From an uncultured Methanomicrobiales archaeon (GTDB lineage: Archaea > Halobacteriota > Methanomicrobia > Methanomicrobiales > Methanospirillaceae), in the NCBI GenBank assembly GCA_903832665.1, contig CAILCG010000001.1, positions 1-64,000 of the forward strand: a DNA stretch of 64,000 nt, read 5' to 3'. This document shows, piece by piece, positions 7,399 through 15,916 of this stretch. The notes below the pieces were generated by a model. That model searched no databases and had not been told where the DNA came from. It saw nothing but the letters and a program-made list of their open reading frames with translations. The position numbers and the translations under genes were made by a program. The number at the start of each line of letters is the position of its first letter. The stretch's first letter is position 1.

Positions 7399-8145
7399 TC
7401 AGGCAAAGGGGCAGACATTTCCCCCGGGTTGCCGGCACTGATTGCAGGAGAGGCACTCGGTTTCGGAACCGGGGTCGTTCTTCCAGAGGTTCACGAGATC
7501 CGGCTGCCGGATGAGGGGGCGGGAGAGGGAGAAATACCCGATCCCGGTCGAATTCAGCAGCTGATCCATCACCCGAAGGGTCCGGTTAACCCCGACCATG
7601 ATAACCGGGACATCAACTTCCCGGGCGATCTCCGCTGCATAATTCCGGAGAACCGATTCCTCAAAGCCGGTCTCTTCGAGACCCGGGACAGATCCGGCCC
7701 CGCCGGTGATCTCGATGGCATCTATGCCCCGGGCGGCAAGACGGGTGCAGGCGTACCGGCATGCAGCGAATACTCCGTCATCTTCCCCGAAGTCGGAACA
7801 GTTGATCTTGATCAGGATGCCAAAATCCTTGCCGGCACGGGCCCGGATTTCGTCGTAGATCTCGAGGGTAAGGCGGGCACGGTACTCCGGGATAAAGGAG
7901 TCGTCATAGATCCCGAGCATTCCGGGAAGGCCGGTCGTTTCGGGGGTGATGAGGGTTGCACTCGTGATGATCAGTCCGACGCCACCTTTGGCAAGGTTCC
8001 GGTACACTTCCACCAGACGCTCTGTCGGGTGGCGGGTGCTGTCGGCCATCGCTTCCCAGGTGGCCGAACGGACGAACCGGTTCCGGAGGGTGACTGGGCC
8101 GATCCGGGTCTCTTCAAACAAGGATTTCCTGCATACGGTCATCAT
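7399..8145 (-). CDS. Old yellow enzyme-family oxidoreductase with internal deletion
   Basis: A 248-residue relative of NADH:flavin oxidoreductases, which are usually about 340 residues. RIGPVTLRNRFVRSAT at 14-29 is the typical N-terminus, and IEITGGAG, VPVIMVGV, FSLSRPLIRQPDL and CLSCNQC near the C-terminus belong to the barrel and its end. Between GIYDDSFIPEY (about residue 90) and RARLTLEIYDEI roughly 100 residues are missing, the part that normally contains the substrate-binding His/Asn region and the YGGS...NR motif. The join is in frame. The product probably lacks activity on usual substrates. It overlaps the CMD-family gene by four bases. Confidence 0.75.
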   Translation of the reverse strand: MMTVCRKSLFEETRIGPVTLRNRFVRSATWEAMADSTRHPTERLVEVYRNLAKGGVGLIITSATLITPETTGLPGMLGIYDDSFIPEYRARLTLEIYDEIRARAGKDFGILIKINCSDFGEDDGVFAACRYACTRLAARGIDAIEITGGAGSVPGLEETGFEESVLRNYAAEIAREVDVPVIMVGVNRTLRVMDQLLNSTGIGYFSLSRPLIRQPDLVNLWKNDPGSETECLSCNQCRQPGGNVCPFA

Positions 8146-8933
8146 CCATTTTTCTGCAGGGCTATCACCACTTCCCGGGTAGCAAGGATGCCGTTCAATG
8201 CGGCCGGGAATCCAGCATAGATGGAGACCAGCAGCATGACCTCGACGATCTCTGCCTCGGATAGGCCGGCCCGTAGCCCTCCGCCGATATGGAACCGGAG
8301 CTGGGAAGGGGCTGTGCCCTTTGCCGCAAGAGCCGCTATGGTTGCGACCTGCCGGCTCCGTATCGGGAGGATCCCCCGGGCATAGATGTCCCCATACCCG
8401 AATTCGACGACATACCGGGTAATATCCGGGTTGATCGGGTCAAAAGTCTCCCTGAGGACACGCTCCTGGTCGGGCGCGATACGCGAGAGCAGCTCCTTTC
8501 CGCGTTCGTACCGGTTCTCAGAACCGGCGTGCACCGAGGCTTTTGAGAGCGAACGGCCTGTCTCTTTCAGGACCTCCATAAGGGTTCCCATGGCGTTCAG
8601 GGTAGCGGGGAATCCTGCGTACCCGCACATCTGGATGCTGATCTCGCGGATCTCTTCAGGAGAGCAGCCTACGTGCAGGGCGGCGTGGATATGGACCCTG
8701 AGCTGGGGTGCCGCCGTCCCCATAGCAGTCAGGGCGGCGACAACCGCCTGTTCCTTTGTCCGGTTGTCAAGGATCTCCCTGGCATAGATCTCGCCAAACG
8801 AGTATTCGATCAGGTACCGTGCAAGGTCCGGGCTGATGCCCTGCAGGGTCTCTTCGACCCTGACCCCAGCTTCCCCGTCAATTTTCTGTAATTTTTTCCT
8901 GCCGATCGCAGCATAATCTGTCATAACGTTCAT
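8142..8933 (-). CDS. Tandem carboxymuconolactone decarboxylase-family protein
   Basis: A 263-residue protein made of two copies of the AhpD/CMD all-helical domain (about residues 25-120 and 150-255). Each has RTKEQAVVAAL or RSRQVATIAAL, then QLRVHIHAALHVGCSPEEI or QLRFHIGGGLRAGLSEAEI, then YAGFPA. The CxxC pair of the peroxidase AhpD is absent, so a lyase, hydrolase or binding role is more likely than alkylhydroperoxidase. It lies in the redox operon between the ferredoxin-nitroreductase and the old-yellow-enzyme relative, overlapping the latter by four bases. Confidence 0.8.
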   Translation of the reverse strand: MNVMTDYAAIGRKKLQKIDGEAGVRVEETLQGISPDLARYLIEYSFGEIYAREILDNRTKEQAVVAALTAMGTAAPQLRVHIHAALHVGCSPEEIREISIQMCGYAGFPATLNAMGTLMEVLKETGRSLSKASVHAGSENRYERGKELLSRIAPDQERVLRETFDPINPDITRYVVEFGYGDIYARGILPIRSRQVATIAALAAKGTAPSQLRFHIGGGLRAGLSEAEIVEVMLLVSIYAGFPAALNGILATREVVIALQKNG

Positions 8934-8999
8934 CTCGTCACTTCATTACCAAAATCTTAACGCTAAAAAAACCTGATTGCCTGAAATCTTCCGGAAGGT

Positions 9000-9716
9000 T
9001 TACTTCCAGCTCACCTCAAGGGGCTTCCGGCGGGGAATCCCGTAGGTTTTGTACTGCGGGTGGCCAAACATCATCGCGTAGGCAGATTTCCGGCCCGCGG
9101 GTATGCCAAGTTCTTTCTGGAGTGGTTCATAGTTGACCGCAGCCATTGCTACGAAGCCTGCCCAGCAGGTGCCGATGCCAAACGCCGGAGCAGCAATATC
9201 GAAATGCGTGAGCGCAATGATTGCATCGGTGGAGGCAACCGGGTTGCCTTCCGGAATGTGGGCAAAGAGCAGGTGGGGGGCGCCCCGGCAGATGACGCCA
9301 TGTCCCGCTTCCCAGGCAGCGATCAGTCCCGGCACGTACCCGCTCATCGGGTGAGGGGTATTGACGAGCGTCTTCATCCATGCAGCGGTCAGCCCGGCGA
9401 TCCTGTGTACCTTCTTCGGGTCGTGGACTACCAGCCACTGCACCGGCTGCCCGTTGCCACCGGATGCAGCGTACCGGGCGATATCGAGCACCTGTTCGAT
9501 CTTCGCCTTTGGCACGGGATCCTGGGTAAAGTGCCGCACCGATCGACGCTTCTTCAGGTATATCTCCATATCCCCCGGGGAGATTGTCCCGGCACCGGCC
9601 GTAAGGACTGCCTTATCATCCGGGCGAACGTTCAGGAGGAGGGCCCGCGACGGGCAGGAGACCTCGCAGTGCCCGCAGCGGGTGCAGAGATCCTGGTCAA
9701 CAAATATCGTGGTCAT
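9000..9716 (-). CDS. Ferredoxin-nitroreductase fusion protein
   Basis: A 238-residue protein with an N-terminal iron-sulfur segment (CTRCGHCEVSCP, residues 11-22) followed by a nitroreductase domain with KKRRSVRHF at about 56-64, YAASGGNGQPVQW and GIGTCWAGF. Only one CxxCxxCxxxCP cluster is present where related fusions often have two. The fused cluster suggests ferredoxin-linked electron delivery to FMN. It is the first gene of the leftward redox operon and starts at ATG 9716 after GAAGGATG; the open frame upstream to 9842 is leader or promoter. It is divergent from the HxlR regulator. Confidence 0.85.
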   Translation of the reverse strand: MTTIFVDQDLCTRCGHCEVSCPSRALLLNVRPDDKAVLTAGAGTISPGDMEIYLKKRRSVRHFTQDPVPKAKIEQVLDIARYAASGGNGQPVQWLVVHDPKKVHRIAGLTAAWMKTLVNTPHPMSGYVPGLIAAWEAGHGVICRGAPHLLFAHIPEGNPVASTDAIIALTHFDIAAPAFGIGTCWAGFVAMAAVNYEPLQKELGIPAGRKSAYAMMFGHPQYKTYGIPRRKPLEVSWK

Positions 9717-9785
9717 GATGCATCCTTCTTTGTGATTTTTCGTTCCTCGTAGGACATCTTCTTTCCGGAACTCCCAGCTTTGCTG

Positions 9786-9804
9786 GTATACTTCCAAAGT
9801 GTAC
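9786..9804. promoter_or_regulatory. Dyad 1 in the HxlR-redox operon intergenic region
   Basis: GTATACTT at 9786-9793 and AAGTGTAC at 9797-9804 form an inverted repeat with one mismatch and a three-base spacer. It lies between the two divergent transcription units, 70 bases upstream of the redox operon start. Confidence 0.4.
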
Positions 9805-9835
9805 AGGGATTGGTTGAACAGAAAGCCATAAGCAG

Positions 9836-9851
9836 ATAGCATGCATACTAT
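9836..9851. promoter_or_regulatory. Dyad 2 in the HxlR-redox operon intergenic region
   Basis: ATAGCATGCATACTAT is palindromic at 14 of 16 positions around a central ATGCAT. It lies 120 bases upstream of the redox operon and 100 bases upstream of hxlR. Confidence 0.4.
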
Positions 9852-9916
9852 TCTTCTGCAAGGGCAATCTGAGCCATTAAGATAAATTTTGCCTTAAGTG
9901 AATATATAGGAAATAC

Positions 9917-9936
9917 AGTATGTATGGTAACATACT
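9917..9936. promoter_or_regulatory. Dyad 3, probable HxlR operator
   Basis: AGTATGT at 9917-9923 and ACATACT at 9930-9936 are perfect complements with a six-base spacer. The dyad lies just downstream of a TATA-like AATATATAGG (9901-9910) and 16 bases before the hxlR start, where a bound dimer would block initiation. HxlR proteins bind such dyads as dimers and are commonly autoregulatory. Confidence 0.55.
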
Positions 9937-9951
9937 TTCATTGGAGTAACT

Positions 9952-10326
9952 ATGACCTATACAAAGAACGGGAAGACCTACCACTGCCCGGTTGAGGCGG
10001 CCCTCGAAGTGATCGGCGGGAAGTGGAAACCACTCATCCTCTGGGCACTCGGGGATACCGTGATGCGGTTCGGGGAACTCCAGAAAGGGCTGCCGGGCGT
10101 CAATGCCAAGATGCTCACCAAGCAGCTCCGCGAACTCGAGGAAGACGGGGTCATTACCCGGACCATCTATCCCGAGGTGCCGCCACGGGTGGAATACGCG
10201 ATCACCGATTTCGGTAAGACCTTGATTCCGATACTGCAGGCGCTCTGCAACTGGGGAGCACAGTATCTCGATATCGATGAGGAGTCTGCACACCGGTGCA
10301 CGGGAAAAACCGCGAAGAAGAAATAA
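9952..10326 (+). CDS. HxlR-family transcriptional regulator
   Basis: A 124-residue winged-helix protein of the HxlR family. The N-terminal Cys-Pro-V-E (residues 12-15), IGGKWKPLILW (21-31), FGELQKGLPGVNAKMLTKQLREL and the wing YPEVPPRVEYAITDFG are all family hallmarks. Cys12 is the residue that in YodB and HypR senses electrophiles and disulfide stress. It faces the redox operon across 235 bases with three dyads, which points to local control of those oxidoreductases. TTGGAGTAACT before ATG 9952 supplies a ribosome binding site. Confidence 0.9.
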   Translation: MTYTKNGKTYHCPVEAALEVIGGKWKPLILWALGDTVMRFGELQKGLPGVNAKMLTKQLRELEEDGVITRTIYPEVPPRVEYAITDFGKTLIPILQALCNWGAQYLDIDEESAHRCTGKTAKKK

Positions 10327-10474
10327 CGTCCCGGAGGATAACCCGGATCATTCCCTTTTTTTATGATACCTGTGGCGGATACCAGCCTGCGAACAGCGTT
10401 CTCGGTCCGGTCACCTCCACATTCGCCTTCCCCCTGCCACATCCCTTATCCCTTATTCGTGCCCACCTCTCTGC

Positions 10475-11188
10475 ATGGACCCGGTTATTTCCCAGATCCG
10501 GCAGGAACTCGAAAATCTCTCAGACCCTGATCTCAAGAAGACCTCCCAGCGGTTTTTCAAGGAGGAGATCCGGTGCTACGGGATAAAAGCCGCAACCGTA
10601 GTTGCGATCGCAAAAAAATACTGGAAAGTGATAAAAGAGCGGCCAAAACCGGAGATCTTCGCCCTCTGTGAGGAGTTGTATCGATCCGGCTACATGGAAG
10701 AGTCCTTCATCGTCTCGAACTGGGCTCATGCTCTTTCAGGACGGTACGAGCGCGGGGATCTCTCCGTGTTCCGGCACTGGATCGGCACCTACATCACCAA
10801 CTGGGCGTCCTGCGATGGTTTCTGTAACCACACGATGGGGGATTTTATCGAACAATACCCGGAATTTATCAATGAGCTCAAGCGCTGGGCCCTCTCGGAG
10901 AACCGCTGGATGCGAAGGGCGGCAGCGGTCTCGCTGATCGTTCCGGCCAAGCATGGGAAGTTTCCCGATGAATCTATAGAGATTGCCAGTCTTCTGCTGA
11001 CGGACGGTGACGATATGGTGCAGAAGGGCTACGGGTGGCTGCTCAAGGAGGCGAGCCGGAAACACCAGAAAAAGGTCTTCGATTACGTGATGAAAAACAA
11101 GAGGGCGATGCCCAGGACCGCGCTACGGTATGCGATCGAGCTGATGCCCAAAGAGCTGAAGGCAGAGGCGATGAAGAGGGATTGGTAA
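10475..11188 (+). CDS. DNA alkylation repair protein (AlkD-like)
   Basis: A 237-residue all-helical protein matching the AlkD family of HEAT-repeat DNA glycosylases, which excise bulky or alkylated purines without base flipping. YGIKAATVVAIAKKYWK (about 35-51), NWAHALSGRY, WASCDGFCNHTMGDFI and NRWMRRAAAVSLIVPAKHG are typical helices; W and D residues in WASCDGF correspond to the region that lines the DNA-binding cleft. It is monocistronic on the plus strand, and its end is followed by two AACCGGG(T/C) copies and an A-run. Confidence 0.85.
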   Translation: MDPVISQIRQELENLSDPDLKKTSQRFFKEEIRCYGIKAATVVAIAKKYWKVIKERPKPEIFALCEELYRSGYMEESFIVSNWAHALSGRYERGDLSVFRHWIGTYITNWASCDGFCNHTMGDFIEQYPEFINELKRWALSENRWMRRAAAVSLIVPAKHGKFPDESIEIASLLLTDGDDMVQKGYGWLLKEASRKHQKKVFDYVMKNKRAMPRTALRYAIELMPKELKAEAMKRDW

Positions 11189-11292
11189 CCGGGTAAAAAG
11201 GAACCGGGCAAAAAAAGAGATGTTCTCCTCGCGGTGCAGGAGCATGGCAGACAGTTCCTGCGACCCGGGGAGTTGAGAAGTAAAAAAAATCT

Positions 11293-11547
11293 TTATTCCA
11301 TCTTCCGGACGTGATGTCCGCTTCCCTCGTCTAACTGATTTGTGACGTGATCCTTGAAAGTTCCAACCATTTCAGGAGAGATAAGTTTTCCAACCATCAC
11401 GTGAACTTCTTTTTTACTGGTAGTAGGATTTACGTCATAGGTCATGACGAAGTCCTCATGGTTTGCCATCGCGGAGAAGAGCAGATCAGTTACAGCTTCA
11501 TGAAACGGTGTTTCATCGTTTTTCCGGCGCGTTTTTCTTATAGTCAT
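11293..11547 (-). CDS. Hypothetical small protein
   Basis: An 84-residue soluble protein I cannot assign. It contains charged helices and a central beta-like segment (DFVMTYDVNPTTSKKEVHVMVGKLI). The frame is open to 11628, but ATG 11547 gives a basic, plausible N-terminus. It lies between the AlkD-like gene and pdxT with its own gap on both sides, so it is likely transcribed alone. Confidence 0.5.
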   Translation of the reverse strand: MTIRKTRRKNDETPFHEAVTDLLFSAMANHEDFVMTYDVNPTTSKKEVHVMVGKLISPEMVGTFKDHVTNQLDEGSGHHVRKME

Positions 11548-11640
11548 TATGGTACGTTGCAACGCGCAGGATAATAAATATTCATACCCGACCACGGGAT
11601 TTTTACGAAAAAAAGGGGAGTTCCGCACGAACAGTGCGGG

Positions 11641-12231
11641 TCAGATACCGTTCTTTTTCAAAAATCGCTCATGCAGCCGGGTGTCGCCGCCAAGTTCCGG
11701 ATGAAATGAGAGGGCGATGTGCTTCCCCTGCTCAACCGCAACAATCCCCTGGTCAAGCCGGGAGAGAATCGTTACGCCGGGTCCGGCATGAGTTACAACC
11801 GGTGCCCGGATGAAGATGGCATGGAATGGTCCCCCGTCAAGACCTTCAACGGGGAGATCGGTCTCAAACGATTCCCGCTGGCGACCAAAGGCATTCCGGT
11901 CAACGGTCATATCGATAAGATTCAGGGTACTGATCCGGGAATCGTCAACATAGGTTGCCACCAGCACCATGCCGGCGCAGGTTGCAAAAATACCGCCGGA
12001 GAAATTCCGGATCAGTTCATACAGGTTATTCTTGCCGATGAGCCGGGAGATCGTGGTCGATTCCCCGCCGGGGAGGGCCAGCGCGTGACAGCCTTCGAGA
12101 TCCTCAGGATGACGTACAGTGACCACTTCTGAAGATCCTCCATGGCCGAGCCGGTCAAGCGCAAGGGCAAAGGCATCGATGTGCTCGCTCACGTTGCCCT
12201 GCAGGGCGAGAACACCGATCTTAACGTCCAC
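11641..12231 (-). CDS. pdxT: Pyridoxal 5'-phosphate synthase glutaminase subunit PdxT
   Basis: A 196-residue class I glutaminase that supplies ammonia to PdxS for vitamin B6 synthesis. [14 protein letters not shown] near the N-terminus, [12 protein letters not shown], the nucleophile in FATCAGM and the His-Glu pair in SFHPEL are all present. Start GTG at 12231 overlaps the pdxS stop (12221-12223), giving [12 protein letters not shown], so translation is coupled to pdxS. It ends the leftward metabolic operon. Confidence 0.93.
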   Translation of the reverse strand: MDVKIGVLALQGNVSEHIDAFALALDRLGHGGSSEVVTVRHPEDLEGCHALALPGGESTTISRLIGKNNLYELIRNFSGGIFATCAGMVLVATYVDDSRISTLNLIDMTVDRNAFGRQRESFETDLPVEGLDGGPFHAIFIRAPVVTHAGPGVTILSRLDQGIVAVEQGKHIALSFHPELGGDTRLHERFLKKNGI

Positions 12232-13117
12232 GGGTCTGCAACACCTCATCTTCCCTGAGGGTGTGGATATCGAGACCGGGCATTGCATCGCCGAGCCCGC
12301 GGCTCACCCGTGCGATCACCTCGGGTTCATTGAAGTGGTTGACTGCCTCGACGATTGCTTTTGCCATCAGCTCGGGATTCGTGGACTTGAAGATGCCGGA
12401 CCCGACAAAGACCCCGTCTGCGCCCAGCTGCATCATCATCGCCGCGTCAGAAGGCGTGGCAATTCCACCGGCGGAGAAGTTGACCACGGGCAATCTGCCG
12501 CGTTCGGCACATTCGATGACCAGTTCTGCGGGGGCTTCAATATCCCGGGCATAGTCGCTCATCTCCTGCTTGTCCATGCCTTTGAGCATGCGGATCTCTC
12601 CCATAATGTTTCGCATGTGGCGTACTGCCTCGACAACATTACCGGTACCGGCCTCTCCCTTGGTCCGGATCATGGCTGCTCCTTCATTGATCCTGCGCAG
12701 TGCCTCTCCAAGATCGCGGGCACCGCAGACGAAGGGAACCTTGAAACGCTTCTTATCGATATGGTATTGCTCGTCTGCCGGGGTCAGGACTTCACTCTCA
12801 TCGATCATGTCGACACCGAGTGTTTCCAGGACCTGCGCTTCGACAAAATGACCGATCCGGACCTTACCCATTACCGGGATAGATACCGCCTCGATGATCT
12901 CGGTAACCTTCTGAGGGTCTGCCATACGGGCAACCCCGCCCATCTTCCGGATATCCGAAGGCACCCGCTCCAGCGACATGACTGCGACGGCCCCGGCGTC
13001 CTCTGCTATCCTCGCCTGCTCAGCATTCACGACATCCATGATAACGCCACCTTTCTGCATGGATGCAAAGCCGCGCTTGAGGAGCTCGGTACCGAATCTC
13101 AGTTCCTCGAGTTTCAT
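12221..13117 (-). CDS. pdxS: Pyridoxal 5'-phosphate synthase subunit PdxS
   Basis: A 298-residue (beta/alpha)8-barrel synthase that makes pyridoxal phosphate from ribose 5-phosphate, glyceraldehyde 3-phosphate and ammonia. [25 protein letters not shown] (with the first catalytic lysine), [26 protein letters not shown] and [10 protein letters not shown] are conserved. Length is typical. The ATG overlaps the cbiB stop by four bases, and the gene overlaps pdxT. Confidence 0.95.
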   Translation of the reverse strand: MKLEELRFGTELLKRGFASMQKGGVIMDVVNAEQARIAEDAGAVAVMSLERVPSDIRKMGGVARMADPQKVTEIIEAVSIPVMGKVRIGHFVEAQVLETLGVDMIDESEVLTPADEQYHIDKKRFKVPFVCGARDLGEALRRINEGAAMIRTKGEAGTGNVVEAVRHMRNIMGEIRMLKGMDKQEMSDYARDIEAPAELVIECAERGRLPVVNFSAGGIATPSDAAMMMQLGADGVFVGSGIFKSTNPELMAKAIVEAVNHFNEPEVIARVSRGLGDAMPGLDIHTLREDEVLQTRGR

Positions 13118-14055
13118 ATGCCGGTACTATTGATCAACGATCCCAATAAAAACAGAGTACCAACCGCAATCAGTACAAACATCACGATCACCATCCGGGT
13201 TGCCTCGAGAATGTCTGCACCTCCCTCATCCAGGGTCCGTTCGCCATCCCCAATAGTATAGACTCCTGGTTTCTCAAACCGGATGCCAACACCTCCTGCC
13301 ATCGCCGCCATCACGATCCCGCCGTTGAAACCGGGCCGCTTCCTGCCATCCCGCCGCAGTATCCGGAGGGCCGGGGAAAGACGCCGGCGCTGTAAGAAAT
13401 GGAGCAGGAGGAGTAGGACCGTGATGCGTGCCGGGATATAATTGAAGATATCATCCATCCGGGCCGCGCACCACCCGAGACGCTCGCGTTCGTCCCGGTA
13501 GCCCAGCATCGCGTCCATGGTATTGGCAGCCCGGAACACGGCAGCACCGGTAAGCCCGAACAGGCAGAAGTAGAAGAGCGGTGAAATGATGCTGTCCGTG
13601 AGATTTTCCGTCATGGATTCATAACCGGCAGAGAGGATATGGTCACGGTCGAGAGATGCGGTGCTGCGGGAGACCAGCATCTTGACCTTCTCACGGCCGG
13701 TCCCGACCCCTTCTTTGAGGGCGGCCACAACGGCAAGGGTATGTTCTTCCAAGGACCGCCATGCAAAACAGCACTTCAGGAGAAACGGGGCGATGACCAG
13801 GTACAGGTACCACGGGGCGAGAGCAGCGAAGCAATAGAACGGAAGGGCGAAGAGAACTACCGTTACCAGCCACAAGGCGACTCCGGTGAACCGCTGGATT
13901 TTGGGAGAGTAATATCCGGGCTTTCCCCACAACCCGATGAACCGGCCGATAAGGGCAACCGGGTGCCAGGCTGAATGGGGATCCCCGATCAGCCGGTCAA
14001 CCAGGAGTGCGGCAAAAAGGACCAGGGCAACAAGCGCTATCGCTGACGGTACCAT
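13114..14055 (-). CDS. cbiB: Cobalamin biosynthesis protein CbiB/CobD
   Basis: A 313-residue membrane protein that attaches the aminopropanol arm to adenosylcobyric acid. [18 protein letters not shown] (about 20-37) is the family signature, followed by several membrane segments, [22 protein letters not shown] and [12 protein letters not shown]. Methanogens need corrinoids for methyl transfer, so the gene is expected. It overlaps its upstream neighbour by 19 bases and pdxS by four bases, consistent with one operon. Confidence 0.92.
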   Translation of the reverse strand: MVPSAIALVALVLFAALLVDRLIGDPHSAWHPVALIGRFIGLWGKPGYYSPKIQRFTGVALWLVTVVLFALPFYCFAALAPWYLYLVIAPFLLKCCFAWRSLEEHTLAVVAALKEGVGTGREKVKMLVSRSTASLDRDHILSAGYESMTENLTDSIISPLFYFCLFGLTGAAVFRAANTMDAMLGYRDERERLGWCAARMDDIFNYIPARITVLLLLLHFLQRRRLSPALRILRRDGRKRPGFNGGIVMAAMAGGVGIRFEKPGVYTIGDGERTLDEGGADILEATRMVIVMFVLIAVGTLFLLGSLINSTGI

Positions 14056-14606
14056 GTGAAGAGTGCACCAACAATGAGCGTGATGAACGCGGCAATATTG
14101 AGGAGTTCATTTCCGACAGAGAGCCAGGCTGTGTAGAGGATGAGCGCAATGCCCATCATAACCATCAGGAGATGAGGGCGGCCACGGGAGACCGGTTGAA
14201 CCGGCGATTCATCCAGGATGATTGGTTTTTTTGGTGGCGGATGGATCACTTCCACCCGGGCTGTTGTTTTCATCACGCCGTATCCTGCAATAATTTCAAG
14301 GTCAAAAAACCCATCCTGGATATCGGAAAAGATAGGGATGGACAATACCGATTCATCAACAACATACAGGTTTTCGTGGAAAAAATCAGTATACATGCTC
14401 GCATTTGCCGAGGAGATCGTAATGTGGATTGGTGCTCCGCGGTTTACGAATTTTACCCGGAGGTTGCTGCCGGTCACTGCCTGTATCCTTCCTCTTGGGA
14501 GATCGATCGAGTTGATCCCGTTGCGATTGAGGGTTATCTCGAATCCCGGGTCACCGCTTCTGGTGCCCGTAGAGAGTAAGGTAAAAAAGGGCAGCGGGAA
14601 GTTCAT
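14037..14606 (-). CDS. Hypothetical membrane-anchored protein next to cbiB
   Basis: A 189-residue protein with a beta-rich N-terminal domain of about 130 residues (no clear signal peptide) and two C-terminal membrane helices (about 145-162 and 165-184). The domain resembles an Ig-like or cupredoxin-like beta sandwich, and the residue pattern recalls an archaeal domain of unknown function, but I cannot name it with confidence. It lies between the Trm112-like gene and cbiB in an operon-like run, which does not by itself define a function. Confidence 0.6.
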   Translation of the reverse strand: MNFPLPFFTLLSTGTRSGDPGFEITLNRNGINSIDLPRGRIQAVTGSNLRVKFVNRGAPIHITISSANASMYTDFFHENLYVVDESVLSIPIFSDIQDGFFDLEIIAGYGVMKTTARVEVIHPPPKKPIILDESPVQPVSRGRPHLLMVMMGIALILYTAWLSVGNELLNIAAFITLIVGALFTWYRQR

Positions 14607-14617
14607 GCCTCCACCTG

Positions 14618-14800
14618 TTATTCCTGACGTGTCTGGGGCAGGAGATTGGGAATGCCTTCATTGATGGGATAATCAACGCGGCACGCGGCACAATGCAATC
14701 CGCCTTCCAGAATCTCTTTTTCATCCTCTTTGGTGACCGAAAGGACGAGATCTCCCTTGCAGACCGGGCAACAGAGAATATCCATCAGGGACCGTCTCAT
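14618..14800 (-). CDS. Trm112-family zinc protein
   Basis: A 60-residue protein with two zinc knuckles, C-P-V-C (residues 11-14) and C-A-A-C (38-41), and the typical core DILCCPVCKGDLVL...YPINEGIPNLLP. Trm112 activates several SAM-dependent methyltransferases acting on tRNA, rRNA and release factor by binding them as a stabilising subunit. Its start codon overlaps the purA stop by one base (TAATG). Confidence 0.85.
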   Translation of the reverse strand: MRRSLMDILCCPVCKGDLVLSVTKEDEKEILEGGLHCAACRVDYPINEGIPNLLPQTRQE

Positions 14801-15810
14801 TACAGCTCATCTCTCAGATCGATAATCTGGGTGACTTCAGGGCCGGTGGATATCAGGGCAACACGGCATCCAATGTCATCTTCCGCCTGTAGTATGAAAT
14901 CTTTTGCCTTCTTGGAGAGCTTGGCATAATCCCTTACGCCAAAGCAATCCTGGTCCACGCGGTCGATGCCGGTGATTGCCGCCTGCGTGCAGCCATTGAT
15001 CATCGCGGAATACTTTGCCATCTCGCCATCCCAGACGCCGATTCGGCGCTTCCGGTGGGTGACAGTCCCGAACTCCTTGATCCCCATACCGTCAGATTTC
15101 TCAAACGACATCTCGGTGCTGAACGGACCTTCCCCTACGCGGGTGGGGTAGGCTTTGAACACAACAACAACATCGTCAATCTTTGTCGGCCCGACACCGT
15201 TATCTGCGGCAATCTGGGAGGCAGAGGTATCCTTGCTGGTCACGAAGGGATAGGTACCGTAATAGAGTGAGATACCAAAACCCTGCGTGCCTTCGAGCAG
15301 GACATTGCTGCCCTTTTTCATCGCCTCATCAATCGCCATGGGGACATCAAGCATGTATTCAGCCAGCTCAGGGACGTCCTTGGCCTGTGGGGAGACCCGC
15401 ATGACCCGGTCGGAGTTCGCAGGACCGCATCCGGAACCGGTGCTCCCGATCGTTTTTGAAAGGTGGTCGCTCCCCTTATCCCGTACTATGTGATCTTCGG
15501 TGATTATCCCGCAGCGCTTGTCCACGAAGACCCTGCCTTTTAATCCCAGCGTGTCAACTTCAAATTTCAGGACCCTGGGATCAACGAGAACACCGCTCCC
15601 GATACAGAGTTTCGCATCCTTATAGACAAAACCGGACGGGACCATGCGGACGCCGTATTCGCTTTCTCCTACCTGGACAGTGTGTCCTGCATTCGGACCC
15701 ACACCGCCGCGGGAGATAATTGCGGGTTTATCCTTGAAGGCAATGTGGGCAACGATCTTGCCCTTGCCTTCATCCCCAAAAAATCCACCAACGATGATAG
15801 TGCAGCTCAT
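14800..15810 (-). CDS. purA: Adenylosuccinate synthetase
   Basis: A 336-residue enzyme that joins IMP and aspartate with GTP in AMP synthesis. GGFFGDEGKGKIVAH (residues 8-22) is the GTP/IMP-binding loop, GGVGPNAGHT follows at about 35-44, and IGSTGSGCGPA and PTRVGEGPFSTE are also conserved. It is about 90 residues shorter than bacterial PurA, as expected for the archaeal short form. The open frame continues upstream to 16020, but MSCTIIVGG at 15810 is the correct start. First gene of the leftward metabolic operon. Confidence 0.93.
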   Translation of the reverse strand: MSCTIIVGGFFGDEGKGKIVAHIAFKDKPAIISRGGVGPNAGHTVQVGESEYGVRMVPSGFVYKDAKLCIGSGVLVDPRVLKFEVDTLGLKGRVFVDKRCGIITEDHIVRDKGSDHLSKTIGSTGSGCGPANSDRVMRVSPQAKDVPELAEYMLDVPMAIDEAMKKGSNVLLEGTQGFGISLYYGTYPFVTSKDTSASQIAADNGVGPTKIDDVVVVFKAYPTRVGEGPFSTEMSFEKSDGMGIKEFGTVTHRKRRIGVWDGEMAKYSAMINGCTQAAITGIDRVDQDCFGVRDYAKLSKKAKDFILQAEDDIGCRVALISTGPEVTQIIDLRDEL

Positions 15811-15916
15811 ATTTGTTTCATGTAGTATAGGTTGAAGTGCAAAATAAACTATCCCTTGTCCCGCTTTAGCCGTTCTTATACGGAGGATGAAGGAAAAACA
15901 AAAAGAAGAAGGAATG

